From NCBI GenBank assembly GCA_958349535.1, contig CATWDJ010000006.1, forward strand, positions 53,983 through 117,982: a DNA stretch of 64,000 nucleotides, read 5' to 3'. The stretch is from Maccoyibacter sp900556645. GTDB lineage: Bacteria > Bacillota > Clostridia > Lachnospirales > Lachnospiraceae. The position numbers and the translations under genes were made by a program. The notes under the pieces were generated by a model that was given only the letters and a program-made list of their open reading frames with translations, searched no databases and was not told where the DNA came from. Below are positions 9,295 to 17,407 of the stretch, piece by piece (position 1 is the first letter of the stretch; each line of letters starts with the position of its first letter).

Positions 9295-10614
9295 TTGCAG
9301 TTGGGAATGGATGTTTCATTAAAACAGACGCAGAAATTAATGTTAACGCCGCAGATGGAGCAGGCGTTATCTGTGCTGCAAATGAATACCATGGAACTGA
9401 ACCAATGTGTGGAAGAAGAATTGCTTTCCAATCCTATGCTGGCAGAAAAAGAACAAAAGGTAGAGAGGTCCTACGGGGATACCATCGGATACCGCAGAAA
9501 GAGAAAATATACCGAAGGGGATTATCAAAGCTATATTAATTCCCTTACCGATGAAAAAGACAGTGAGATAGAATTAAAAGAGTACCTCAGAATACAGCTA
9601 TATACCAAACATCTGTCAAACAAGTGGCAGAAGATAGCAGAATATCTTATTGAATGTCTGGAGGATACCGGATATTTAAAGATTGGGAATGAGGAACTGG
9701 CAGAGGCATTACATATGCCTTTAAAGCATATAACGGCAGAGATTCGTTTCTTGCAGAAAGAGATGGAACCCTGCGGCGTGTTTGCAAGGGATTTCAAAGA
9801 GTGCCTTCTGCTGCAGGCAGAGCGAAGGTATGGGAAAAAGTCAGAACTATGCCAATTGATTGAACAATATTTAGAGGATGTGGCAGAGAACCGGATTCCG
9901 CGGATTTGTGAAAAATCCGGCTGGGAAAAAGAAAAGGTGCTGGAGTTGGTGGCAGAGCTGAAAACATTGGAGCCCATTCCCGGCAGGGGCTATGGAAAGC
10001 AGGAAAGAAATACCTTTCTATATCCCGACATTACCGTAAAGGAGAAAGACGGAAATCTTCAGATGATTTTAAACAGAGAGGGGATGCGAAGTCTGACTCT
10101 GAATGAAGAGTATCTTCCTTTTTTACAGCAGAATGGAAATCAGAAAGAGACAGAATATCTCAAAGAGCAATATCGGAATGCCAAAATGCTCATCAAGAAT
10201 ATTGCAAAGAGGGAAGAGACTCTGGCAAAAGTGACGGAGGCGATTATCCGGCGGCAGAGAGAATTTTTTCAGTACGGGAAGACCCATTTAAAACCTATGA
10301 ATTTGTCGGATATCGCAGAGGATATCGATATGCATGAGTCCACAGTCAGCCGTGCGGTAAATGAAAAATATTTAGAGTGTCGGTGGGGAGTTTTTGAACT
10401 GAAATATTTCTTTTCCAATAAGCTTTCCGAGAAGAATGCATATACCTGTATTGAGGAATTAGTCAGAAACGAGAACAAAGCGAAACCTTACAGTGATTCT
10501 CAACTGGCAAAGAAACTGGAAGAGATGGGAATCCAGATTTCACGGCGTACTGTGGCAAAATACAGAGAGCAGTTGGAAATACCTACGGCACAGCTTCGAA
10601 AGGAATATACATAG
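9295..10614 (+). CDS. rpoN: RNA polymerase sigma-54 factor RpoN
   Basis: 439 residues. Directs RNA polymerase to -24/-12 promoters and needs an AAA+ activator. Region I at the N-terminus is Gln-rich (KQTQKLMLTPQMEQALSVLQ), the core-binding region follows, and the RpoN box SRRTVAKYREQLEIP lies near the C-terminus. The HTH segment LSDIAEDIDMHESTVSRAVN is near residues 338-357. The start is a TTG with GGGGGTGA just upstream, lying 4 bases after the stop of the GTPase-nuclease gene, so the two are likely co-transcribed. Downstream are the HPr-bearing activator and two sigma-54 promoters for the dha genes, suggesting that this rpoN serves the neighbouring regulon at least. Confidence 0.95.
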   Translation: MQLGMDVSLKQTQKLMLTPQMEQALSVLQMNTMELNQCVEEELLSNPMLAEKEQKVERSYGDTIGYRRKRKYTEGDYQSYINSLTDEKDSEIELKEYLRIQLYTKHLSNKWQKIAEYLIECLEDTGYLKIGNEELAEALHMPLKHITAEIRFLQKEMEPCGVFARDFKECLLLQAERRYGKKSELCQLIEQYLEDVAENRIPRICEKSGWEKEKVLELVAELKTLEPIPGRGYGKQERNTFLYPDITVKEKDGNLQMILNREGMRSLTLNEEYLPFLQQNGNQKETEYLKEQYRNAKMLIKNIAKREETLAKVTEAIIRRQREFFQYGKTHLKPMNLSDIAEDIDMHESTVSRAVNEKYLECRWGVFELKYFFSNKLSEKNAYTCIEELVRNENKAKPYSDSQLAKKLEEMGIQISRRTVAKYREQLEIPTAQLRKEYT

Positions 10615-10645
10615 ATATACCGAAAGGAAAACAGGAGAACATACC

Positions 10646-12718
10646 ATGAGCGAAAAAAAGAAAATGGAAGAGCCGGTCATTATCCGATATGAAAAGGGGT
10701 TGCATGTGAGGGTAGCTGCAATGATTGTTCAAAGAGCAGACAAGCTGCAACAAAAATATCATGTAAATTTTTTGGTGAAGAGAGAAGGCTTGCATGAGGT
10801 TCCTTTAACCAGTCTTTTGCTGGTGACCTCCTTAAAGGTAAAGATGAATGATGAAATTATTCTGATTACCCAAGGAGAGGAAATTGAGCAGGCATCAGCA
10901 GAAATGAAACAGTTTCTGGAGAGTGATTTCAGTATCACCTCTACGGAAATCAATCAGATGGATACCTTGTTGCAGGATAATATCATTACGGCAGAGAGTA
11001 TTTACAGTAATATAGAAAGTGGTCTGGTGGTGGTAGACCTGCAGAATGTAATTATCATCTATAACAAAGAAGCAGAAAAACTGTTTGGAAAGCCTGCGGC
11101 AGAAGTGCTGGGCAAACATGTGGAGGAAGTAATACCGGAGTCTAGACTGCCGGAAGTCATCCGAACAGAACAGCCGATTCTGGGGTATACCAGAACCATC
11201 GGGAAGGCAACTGTGGTAATGAACTCTACCCCGATTATTGAAAATGGAAAACTGCGGGGAGCCATCAGTACCTTTGAAGATATTTCCAAGTTGATGGAGA
11301 TTACATGGGAATTTGAAGAGGTTAAAGAGCTGAAAGAAAAGTATTATCAGATATTAGAGGCAGTTCAGGACGGTATTTGTGTTTTCGACCAGAAAGGGAT
11401 TGTAACTTATTGCAACCGTGCCTATCGAGACATTGCAGGGGAAGAAATAACCGAGGGTGTGGATATCCATAAAATATCTCCCGACGGAAACAGGGTAAAG
11501 GTTCTGGAAAAGGGACAGAAAATTATGGGAGCCATCAGCCACAAGAAAAACGGCAGAAGTATTGTGGCAAATATTGTTCCAATTATTGTCAACCAGCAGA
11601 TTATGGGAGGAATCTCCGTTGTAAAAAATCTCAGCGAGATACAGGAATTGGTGGATAGAATCAGTCATCTGTCCGCCAGAACGGAATATCTGGAGGAAGA
11701 GCTGAACCGCAGACAAAAGCTGAATCCGGCATTTAACCGGATTGTGGGAATCAGCAGCAAACTCTATGATGCCATGCGGCTGGCATCCAAAACCGCAGAC
11801 AATAACTTTAATGTTTTGATTCGGGGAGAAAGTGGAACAGGAAAAGAGCTGATTGCAGAAGCAATCCATTATTCCAGTGAGCGGGCGAACCATGCATTTG
11901 TAAGAGTAAACTGTGCGGCAATCCCAGAAAACCTTCTGGAAAGCGAATTATTTGGTCATGTAAAAGGAGCCTATACCGGAGCCATCAAGACCAGAGTGGG
12001 AAAATTCGAGCTGGCAGATAAAGGAACCATTTTTTTGGATGAGATTGGCGAATTGGACAAGTCCATGCAGGCAAAAATGCTTCGTGTCATCCAAAAGAAA
12101 GAATTTCAACGTGTGGGAGACGATAAAACCATTACCGTGGATGCCAGAATCATAGCAGCTACCAATCGGAATTTGGAGGAAATGGTAGAGCAGGGAAACT
12201 TCCGGGAAGATTTGTACTATCGTCTGAATGTCATTCCAATCTGGCTGCCGCCTCTTCGGGAGCGAAAAGAGGACATCCCGGTATTGGCAGAACATTTTCT
12301 GGATAAGATTGCGGAAGAGATGCACAGTGAGCCGAAACGGATTGCACCGGAGGCAATGGAGGCTTTGATGAATTATTCGTGGCCGGGAAATATCCGCGAA
12401 TTGGAAAATGTTATGGAACGAATCAATATTCTGGCAGACGGTCAGGAAATCTATCCTATCGACTTACCGCATTATATCAATGAAAATTATAGTGCGAGAG
12501 CGGAAGAAATCAAGCAGGAAACAAAGCCGGAGCCTACGCAGGAGGAGAGACAGGAAGAAGAGCCTCAGGGAATGAAAACGTGGGAAGAATATGAAAAAGA
12601 AATCATTGCACAGGCTCTAAAAGAATACGGAAGCTATAATGCCGCAGGAAAAGCTTTGGGACTTACCCATAAGACGGTGGCGGCAAAGGCGAGAAAATAC
12701 GGATTGGATGGGGATTGA
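10646..12718 (+). CDS. Sigma-54-dependent activator with N-terminal HPr-like domain, PAS domains, AAA+ and Fis-type HTH
   Basis: 690 residues from the ATG at 10646, which has CAGGAGAA at good spacing; the open frame runs upstream to 10493 inside rpoN, but there is no site there. Order: HPr-like domain (about 10-95) with H20 in KGLHVRVAA at the phospho-His position and a Ser near the HPr regulatory position (LTSLLLV); two PAS-like regions (about 110-220 and 230-335); AAA+ sigma-54 domain with GESGTGKE (about 393-400), GAYTGA (about 440; the sigma-54 contact loop, usually GAFTGA) and FLDEIGEL; then an acidic Glu-rich linker and a Fis-like HTH (about 645-688, YNAAGKALGLTHKTVAAKAR). It probably activates the two sigma-54 promoters downstream, with activity tuned by phosphorylation of the HPr-like domain through the local enzyme I. 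This replaces the DhaR logic of enterobacteria; that link is inferred. Confidence 0.88.
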   Translation: MSEKKKMEEPVIIRYEKGLHVRVAAMIVQRADKLQQKYHVNFLVKREGLHEVPLTSLLLVTSLKVKMNDEIILITQGEEIEQASAEMKQFLESDFSITSTEINQMDTLLQDNIITAESIYSNIESGLVVVDLQNVIIIYNKEAEKLFGKPAAEVLGKHVEEVIPESRLPEVIRTEQPILGYTRTIGKATVVMNSTPIIENGKLRGAISTFEDISKLMEITWEFEEVKELKEKYYQILEAVQDGICVFDQKGIVTYCNRAYRDIAGEEITEGVDIHKISPDGNRVKVLEKGQKIMGAISHKKNGRSIVANIVPIIVNQQIMGGISVVKNLSEIQELVDRISHLSARTEYLEEELNRRQKLNPAFNRIVGISSKLYDAMRLASKTADNNFNVLIRGESGTGKELIAEAIHYSSERANHAFVRVNCAAIPENLLESELFGHVKGAYTGAIKTRVGKFELADKGTIFLDEIGELDKSMQAKMLRVIQKKEFQRVGDDKTITVDARIIAATNRNLEEMVEQGNFREDLYYRLNVIPIWLPPLRERKEDIPVLAEHFLDKIAEEMHSEPKRIAPEAMEALMNYSWPGNIRELENVMERINILADGQEIYPIDLPHYINENYSARAEEIKQETKPEPTQEERQEEEPQGMKTWEEYEKEIIAQALKEYGSYNAAGKALGLTHKTVAAKARKYGLDGD

Positions 12719-12724
12719 TAAAAA

Positions 12725-12744
12725 TTACCAACCCAATCGGGTAA
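12725..12744 (+). promoter_or_regulatory. Candidate upstream activator site for the dhaL promoter
   Basis: Inverted repeat TTACC-N10-GGTAA enclosing ACCCAATCGGGT, about 60-75 bases upstream of the -24 element. A related sequence (ACCCCAATTGGT followed by a run of A) occurs at 15899-15910 in front of the second sigma-54 promoter, so it is a reasonable binding site for the HPr-bearing activator. Inferred from position and recurrence only. Confidence 0.5.
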
Positions 12745-12802
12745 AAAAGAACAAGAAAAATAAAAATACGGAAAAAGTGTAAAAATCGTGCGGCGAAAAA
12801 GC

Positions 12803-12817
12803 TGGCACGATTTTTGC
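12803..12817 (+). promoter_or_regulatory. Sigma-54 (-24/-12) promoter of dhaLM-HPr-EI
   Basis: TGGCAC-N5-TTGC, a perfect match to the sigma-54 consensus with exact spacing, 55 bases upstream of the dhaL start codon. Confidence 0.92.
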
Positions 12818-12871
12818 TTTATATAAAAGTATCATAAATATAATAAAATAACAGACAGGAGGTTTTTATTT

Positions 12872-13498
12872 ATGACAACAAAAATATATCAGTGCTTACA
12901 AAAAATCAGCGACAGTATCGTGGCAAATAAAGATTTTTTAACAGATTTGGACAGAGAAATCGGTGATGCAGACCACGGTGTAAACATGGCAAGAGGATTC
13001 ACAGAGGTTATGAACGCCGTATCACCGGATGATGAAAACATCAGTGCGGTATTGAAAAAAACCGGTATGACCCTTTTATCAAAAGTAGGAGGAGCTTCCG
13101 GTCCTCTCTATGGAACCGCATATATGAAGGCAGCAGGTGCTGTACAGGGAAAGACAGAGTTGACCGTTGAGGATTTAAAAGCAATGTTAGAGGCAGTTAT
13201 CGGCGGAGTAAAGATGAGAGGAAAAGCAGAACGTGGTGAAAAAACGATGTTAGATGCTTTAGAGCCGGCATTGGATGCATTAACCAATGCTATCGAAAAA
13301 GGCGAGGATAGAGACACCTGCCTGAATCAGATGTGTGACGCAGCCAGAGAGGGTGTGGAGTTTACCAAAACCATCCGTGCAACTAAAGGGCGTGCAAGCT
13401 ATCTGGGTGACAGAAGTATCGGACATCAGGATCCGGGAGCAACCTCTTCCTTGCTTACATTAGAGGCAATCCGTGATTTCTATGCGGAGAATAAATAA
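12872..13498 (+). CDS. dhaL: Dihydroxyacetone kinase subunit DhaL (ADP-binding)
   Basis: 208 residues, standard DhaL length. DhaL carries ADP/ATP, is rephosphorylated by DhaM and passes the phosphate to dihydroxyacetone held by DhaK. The Mg2+-nucleotide Asp cluster is visible as D27, D32 and D34 in DREIGDADHGVNM, with the same spacing as in E. coli DhaL. Further family segments are SKVGGASGPLYG and GRASYLGDRSIGHQDPG near the C-terminus. The start ATG follows CAGGAGG. It is the first gene after a sigma-54 promoter and is followed by dhaM, HPr and enzyme I with short gaps. Confidence 0.95.
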   Translation: MTTKIYQCLQKISDSIVANKDFLTDLDREIGDADHGVNMARGFTEVMNAVSPDDENISAVLKKTGMTLLSKVGGASGPLYGTAYMKAAGAVQGKTELTVEDLKAMLEAVIGGVKMRGKAERGEKTMLDALEPALDALTNAIEKGEDRDTCLNQMCDAAREGVEFTKTIRATKGRASYLGDRSIGHQDPGATSSLLTLEAIRDFYAENK

Positions 13499-13511
13499 AC
13501 GGAGGTAGAGT

Positions 13512-13901
13512 ATGGTAGGAATTGTAATCGTATCTCACAGTAAGAAAGCTGCCGAGGGAATTTATGAGCTGGCAGTCCAGATGGCTGGGGAAAATCACAA
13601 AGTAGTAGCTGTAGGAGGAATGGAAGATGGAAGTATCGGTACAGATGCCATTCGTATCCAGCAGGGTATCATGGAAGCCAATGACGGCGAAGGAGTGGTA
13701 TTGCTGGCAGACTTAGGTAGCGGTATTCTGAGTTCCCAGACTGCCATTGATTTATTAGAGGAGGATATCGAAGTAATTATCGCAGATGCACCGATATTGG
13801 AAGGAGCCATCAGTGCAGCGGTACAGGCAGCCATCGGCGGCACTTTAAAAGAAGTAGTTGAGGCGGCAGAGTTAGCAAAACAGGTGTCCAAGTTAGATTA
13901 A
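13512..13901 (+). CDS. dhaM: Dihydroxyacetone kinase phosphoryl-donor subunit DhaM (EIIA domain only)
   Basis: 129 residues, a single mannose-type EIIA domain. The phospho-accepting His is H9 in IVIVSHSKKAAEGI. Segments VAVGGMEDGSIGTDA and LLADLGSGILSSQTA are typical. E. coli DhaM is a longer fusion of EIIA, HPr and part of enzyme I; here only the EIIA part is in this gene, and the HPr and enzyme I functions are the next two genes in the same order. Start ATG follows GGAGGTAGAGT, 13 bases after dhaL. Confidence 0.93.
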   Translation: MVGIVIVSHSKKAAEGIYELAVQMAGENHKVVAVGGMEDGSIGTDAIRIQQGIMEANDGEGVVLLADLGSGILSSQTAIDLLEEDIEVIIADAPILEGAISAAVQAAIGGTLKEVVEAAELAKQVSKLD

Positions 13902-13920
13902 AAGTTAAGAGGTGAAAAAA

Positions 13921-14187
13921 ATGAAATCAGCAACTTATAAAATTACAAATAAATTAGGAATACATGCGAGACCTGCAGCAGATATTGCAAAACTGGTAGG
14001 AAAGCACAAAAGTACAGTAACTCTGGAGTCGGGCGGAAAAACGGCCAATGGAAAAAGTATGCTGATGCTTACAACTCTTGGAGCAAAAAAAGGAACAGAA
14101 GTGCTGGTAGAAGTATCCGGAGAAGATGAAGAAGAGGTGTTTGCCCAATTAGATGATATGTTCAGTCAAGGATTTTATGAGGATTAG
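13921..14187 (+). CDS. HPr family phosphocarrier protein of the Dha phosphorelay
   Basis: 88 residues from the ATG at 13921 (AGAGGTG upstream). A GTG at 13912 is in frame but would displace the ribosome site. With the chosen start, the active-site His is exactly H15 (LGIHARPAAD) and the regulatory Ser is exactly S46 (NGKSMLML), as in canonical HPr. It should carry phosphate from the enzyme I encoded next to DhaM. S46 suggests it could also be a target of HPr kinase. As a copy placed inside the dha operon it is probably dedicated, although exchange with the general PTS is possible. Confidence 0.93.
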   Translation: MKSATYKITNKLGIHARPAADIAKLVGKHKSTVTLESGGKTANGKSMLMLTTLGAKKGTEVLVEVSGEDEEEVFAQLDDMFSQGFYED

Positions 14188-14198
14188 AGGTGTACAGA

Positions 14199-15890
14199 AT
14201 GTGGATTAAAGGTAATGTCGTGGTAGAAGGTGTGGCCATTGGTACTCTGCAATTTTTAAATACTGACTACGAGAAGCAAATAGAAGATTATGTTGCAGGA
14301 GAAATAGCAGAAGAAAAAGGACGTTATCAGGAAGCTCTGGAATCGGCAAAAGAAGATTTGGCAAATCTGTTGGAAAATAGAGAACAGTTAGCTGAGAGTG
14401 AGGCGGAGATTTTAGAGGCTCACCAGTTGTTTTTAGAGGACATTACTCTGGAAGATGCAGTTATGGGGTATCTGGAACAGAAGATGCCGGCACCTTTGGC
14501 GGTACGGCAAGCGGTGGAAGACTTCAAAGCAATGTTTGAAGGCATTGACGATGATTATTTGAGAGAACGTCAAAAGGATATCGTAGATGTAGGAAACCGG
14601 ATTCTCAGGAAACTGCTTCACATGAAAGAATTTGCTGTTGAAGGTGATTGTGCCGTGCTTTGTGCAAAAGACATCGAGCCGTCTATTATGGCAGGACTTT
14701 CGGAAAAGCAGGTAAAAGCAATCCTTTTGGAGAACGGAAGTAAGACTTCCCATACCGTAATCATAGCAAAAGCAAAAGGCTTTGTAACCTTAGTAGGTGT
14801 GAGTTTGGAAGGTACAGAGGCAGCAGATGGAGATAAGGTAATTGTAGATGCAAAGCAGGGAATTGTTCTGGTGAAGCCTTCCGAACAGGAATTGGAAACC
14901 TATGAAAAACAATTACAGGAGCAGGAAAAAATAAAAGAATATCTGATGGAACGGGCAAAGCTACCGGCAAAATCCAAAGATGGAAAAGAGTTTTTGGTGG
15001 CAGCCAACATCAGCGATTCAGAGGATATGGAGAAAGCTGCTCTTTGCGGATGCACAGGCGTGGGACTTTACCGGACGGAATTTTTCTTTATGGAATCCTC
15101 GGAGCTGCCTGCCGAAGAGGCACAGTTTGAAGCCTATAAGAGTGTCATTGAACAGGCACAGGGCGAGTTGTGTGTCATTCGGACGTTGGACATCGGTGGT
15201 GACAAGCATTGTGAATGTCTGGAACTGCCACAAGAGGATAATCCGTTTTTGGGATACCGGGCAATTCGCATCTGCCTGAATCAAAAGGAAATGTTTAAGA
15301 CCCAGTTACGGGCAATTCTGCGGGCAGGAAGCTATGGAAAAGTAGGAATCATGGTTCCTATGGTTACCACAGTTACTGAGATAAAGGAAACCAAAAAGCT
15401 GGTGGAAGAAATCAAGCAGGAACTGAAAGCAGAGGGTATTCCCTATGGAGAGGACGCCCAGCTTGGTATCATGGTAGAGACACCAGCCAGTGCCATGATG
15501 GCTCCGGTATTTGCAAAATATGTTGATTTCTTCAGTATCGGTACCAATGATCTTGTACAGTATACTATGGCGGTAGACAGAGGAAATCAAAGTGTCAGCT
15601 ATTTATATGATTATTTCCAGCCGGCAGTCATTCATGGGATTTACAGAGTGATTACCGCAGCCCATGAGGCAGGTATCTGGGTAGGCATGTGCGGAGAAAT
15701 GGCGGGAGACAAATTGGCACTGCCGTTCTTAATGGGACTGGGAATCGATGAATTGAGTATGAGTGCTTCCCAGGCTCCGGTTGTAAAAGAACAGATTCGC
15801 AATCTGACCTGTGACATCTGTGACATGGAAAAACTTTTGAAGTTGGAGGATGCGGCACAGGTAAGAGCCTATTTAAAAGGCTTGGAATAA
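14199..15890 (+). CDS. Phosphoenolpyruvate-protein phosphotransferase (enzyme I) of the Dha phosphorelay
   Basis: 563 residues from the ATG at 14199, with TTAGAGGTG 8 bases upstream; an in-frame GTG at 14190 is less likely. Takes phosphate from PEP and passes it to HPr. N-terminal PEP-utiliser domain, catalytic His about residue 185 in KTSHTVIIAKAKG, and a C-terminal PEP-binding TIM barrel with GLYRTEFFFM, IRTLDIGGDK, SIGTNDLVQYTMAVDR and GMCGEMAGD. Full length, all catalytic motifs intact. It is the last gene before the second sigma-54 promoter. Gene symbol left empty because ptsI normally names the general enzyme I, and this copy appears dedicated. Confidence 0.93.
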   Translation: MWIKGNVVVEGVAIGTLQFLNTDYEKQIEDYVAGEIAEEKGRYQEALESAKEDLANLLENREQLAESEAEILEAHQLFLEDITLEDAVMGYLEQKMPAPLAVRQAVEDFKAMFEGIDDDYLRERQKDIVDVGNRILRKLLHMKEFAVEGDCAVLCAKDIEPSIMAGLSEKQVKAILLENGSKTSHTVIIAKAKGFVTLVGVSLEGTEAADGDKVIVDAKQGIVLVKPSEQELETYEKQLQEQEKIKEYLMERAKLPAKSKDGKEFLVAANISDSEDMEKAALCGCTGVGLYRTEFFFMESSELPAEEAQFEAYKSVIEQAQGELCVIRTLDIGGDKHCECLELPQEDNPFLGYRAIRICLNQKEMFKTQLRAILRAGSYGKVGIMVPMVTTVTEIKETKKLVEEIKQELKAEGIPYGEDAQLGIMVETPASAMMAPVFAKYVDFFSIGTNDLVQYTMAVDRGNQSVSYLYDYFQPAVIHGIYRVITAAHEAGIWVGMCGEMAGDKLALPFLMGLGIDELSMSASQAPVVKEQIRNLTCDICDMEKLLKLEDAAQVRAYLKGLE

Positions 15891-15898
15891 AAGGAACA

Positions 15899-15910
15899 AC
15901 CCCAATTGGT
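15899..15910 (+). promoter_or_regulatory. Candidate upstream activator site for the dhaK promoter
   Basis: ACCCCAATTGGT containing the perfect 8-bp palindrome CCAATTGG and followed by AAAAAA; resembles the site at 12731-12742 (ACCCAATCGGGT, also followed by A residues). It lies about 82 bases upstream of the -24 element. Confidence 0.45.
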
Positions 15911-15991
15911 AAAAAATATCAACTTGGAAAAAATTATCAATCAAAAAAAGTACTTAATAGCAAAAACCGGCAAATAAAATAGGGAAAAAGA

Positions 15992-16006
15992 TGGCACGGT
16001 TTTTGC
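15992..16006 (+). promoter_or_regulatory. Second sigma-54 (-24/-12) promoter, in front of dhaK
   Basis: TGGCAC-N5-TTGC, again a perfect consensus match with the spacer GGTTT, 47 bases upstream of the dhaK start. It would allow dhaK to be transcribed separately from dhaLM. Confidence 0.92.
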
Positions 16007-16053
16007 TTAATAAATAAGTATCATATCACAAGAGCGAGAAGGAGGAACTAACT

Positions 16054-17049
16054 GTGAAAAAAATGATTAACAACCCAGACAATGTAGTAGACGAAATGTT
16101 AAGAGGCATGGTGGCAGCTCATCCGGATTATGTTAAGAGAGTTGACGGATGCGATGTATTGGTAAGAGCTAACGGCTCACAGGGAAAAGTAGTTTTAGTT
16201 AGTGGTGGAGGAAGCGGACATGAACCGGCACACGGCGGTTATGTCGGAAAAGGAATGTTGGATGCAGCAGTTGCAGGAGCAATGTTTACCTCCCCGACAC
16301 CGGATCAGGTTTATGAAGCAATCAAAGCAGCAGACGGCGGAAAAGGTGCTCTTTTGGTTATCAAGAACTACACCGGTGATGTTATGAACTTCGAGATGGC
16401 AGCAGAAATGGCTGAAGACGAAGGAATCCGTGTAGAAAAAGTAGTTGTAGATGATGACGTTGCAGTAGAGAACAGTACATGGACCACAGGAAGAAGAGGT
16501 ATCGCAGGAACAATCTTCGTACATAAATGTGCAGGTGCATGTGCAGAAAAAGGCGGCGACTTAGACGAAGTAAAAGCAGTTGCAGAGAAAGTTATCGCAA
16601 ATGTACGCAGTATGGGTATGGCATTAGCTCCTTGTACCGTTCCATCCGCAGGCAAACCAAGCTTTGAGCTGGCAGAGGACGAGGTTGAAATCGGTATGGG
16701 TATCCATGGCGAGCCGGGTACTCATAGAGAAAAAATCCGTACAGTAGCAGAGACTACAGAGCATCTTCTGGACAAGATTTTGGCGGAAGGAATCTACAAT
16801 GCAGGGGATGAAGTAGCTGTTATGGTAAATGGTTTGGGAGCAACTCCTTTACAGGAGCTTTACCTTGCAAACTTAACGGTATCTGACGTTTTAGCAAAGA
16901 AAAACATCAAAGTTGCTAAGACATTGGTAGGAAACTACATGACCTCCATCGATATGGCTGGTTACTCTGTATCCTTACTGAAATTAGATGCAGAATTAAA
17001 AGAATTATTGAATGCACCGGCTGATACACCGGCATTCAAAGAGGTTTAA
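16054..17049 (+). CDS. dhaK: Dihydroxyacetone kinase subunit DhaK
   Basis: 331 residues. Binds dihydroxyacetone covalently and presents it to phospho-DhaL. GTG start with AAGGAGG 8 bases upstream, giving an MKKMIN N-terminus like E. coli DhaK. The catalytic base H56 is in GGGSGHEPAHGGYVG, and the substrate-binding His is H218 in GIHGEPGTHRE. GDVMNFEMA gives the active-site Asp region. Unlike the usual dhaKLM order, dhaK here is last and separated from dhaLM by HPr and enzyme I, with its own sigma-54 promoter. No glycerol dehydrogenase or Dha transporter is visible nearby. Codon choice looks more optimised than in neighbouring genes, which may reflect high expression. Confidence 0.95.
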   Translation: MKKMINNPDNVVDEMLRGMVAAHPDYVKRVDGCDVLVRANGSQGKVVLVSGGGSGHEPAHGGYVGKGMLDAAVAGAMFTSPTPDQVYEAIKAADGGKGALLVIKNYTGDVMNFEMAAEMAEDEGIRVEKVVVDDDVAVENSTWTTGRRGIAGTIFVHKCAGACAEKGGDLDEVKAVAEKVIANVRSMGMALAPCTVPSAGKPSFELAEDEVEIGMGIHGEPGTHREKIRTVAETTEHLLDKILAEGIYNAGDEVAVMVNGLGATPLQELYLANLTVSDVLAKKNIKVAKTLVGNYMTSIDMAGYSVSLLKLDAELKELLNAPADTPAFKEV

Positions 17050-17104
17050 TCGTTTCGGATAACATATTAGCCCATTTTATTATATTTATATTGCTGTAAA
17101 AACC

Positions 17105-17145
17105 GGGAGGGTTCTGTTGATGCAGGGCTCTCCCTCCCTTTGTGC
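17105..17145 (+). terminator. Probable terminator after dhaK
   Basis: 7-bp perfect stem GGGAGGG/CCCTCCC with a 20-base loop, followed by a weak T tract (TTTGTG). Confidence 0.55.
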
Positions 17146-17273
17146 ATACGACTTTTTTGTGGATTTCCGGGAAAGGTCTTATTCAGAAAATATAATACTG
17201 TTTTTTGATAAGAAAATGGAAATTTTGACAAAATACTACAAATAAATTAGGATATAATGAGTAAAAGAGAGGA

Positions 17274-17335
17274 AAATACATGCTTGCATGTATTTGACGA
17301 ACGGCGAATGTCGATCATGAACGAAAGTTCATGAT
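17274..17335 (+). promoter_or_regulatory. Tandem hairpins upstream of the agr-like regulator genes
   Basis: Two strong hairpins in a 62-base stretch: a 10-bp perfect stem AAATACATGC/GCATGTATTT with a 2-base loop (17274-17295), and a 9-bp perfect stem ATCATGAAC/GTTCATGAT with a GAAA loop (17314-17335). A weaker GAC/GTC pairing lies between them. A TATAAT follows at 17335, without a good -35 at 17 bp. TTGACA (17225) and TATAAT (17253) occur upstream but with a 22-bp gap. The rest of the 358-base gap between dhaK and 17408 shows nothing else. Possible leader RNA structure or operator; function unknown. Confidence 0.5.
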
Positions 17336-17407
17336 ATAATAGAAAAAAGATTGGGAATTGCCAAAATTAATCAAAAGTTATAAAATAAAAAACAATAGGA
17401 GATTAAG

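Noticed and set aside
8277..9431. 384-residue minus-strand frame opposite the GTPase-nuclease gene
   Set aside because: Shadow frame; the plus strand encodes recognisable domains throughout.
10493..10645. N-terminal extension of the sigma-54 activator inside rpoN
   Set aside because: Lies in another frame within rpoN, has no ribosome site, and the HPr-like domain starts after the ATG at 10646.
17225..17258. Sigma-A promoter TTGACA/TATAAT upstream of the agr-like regulator
   Set aside because: The gap between the boxes is 22 bp, too long for normal use.
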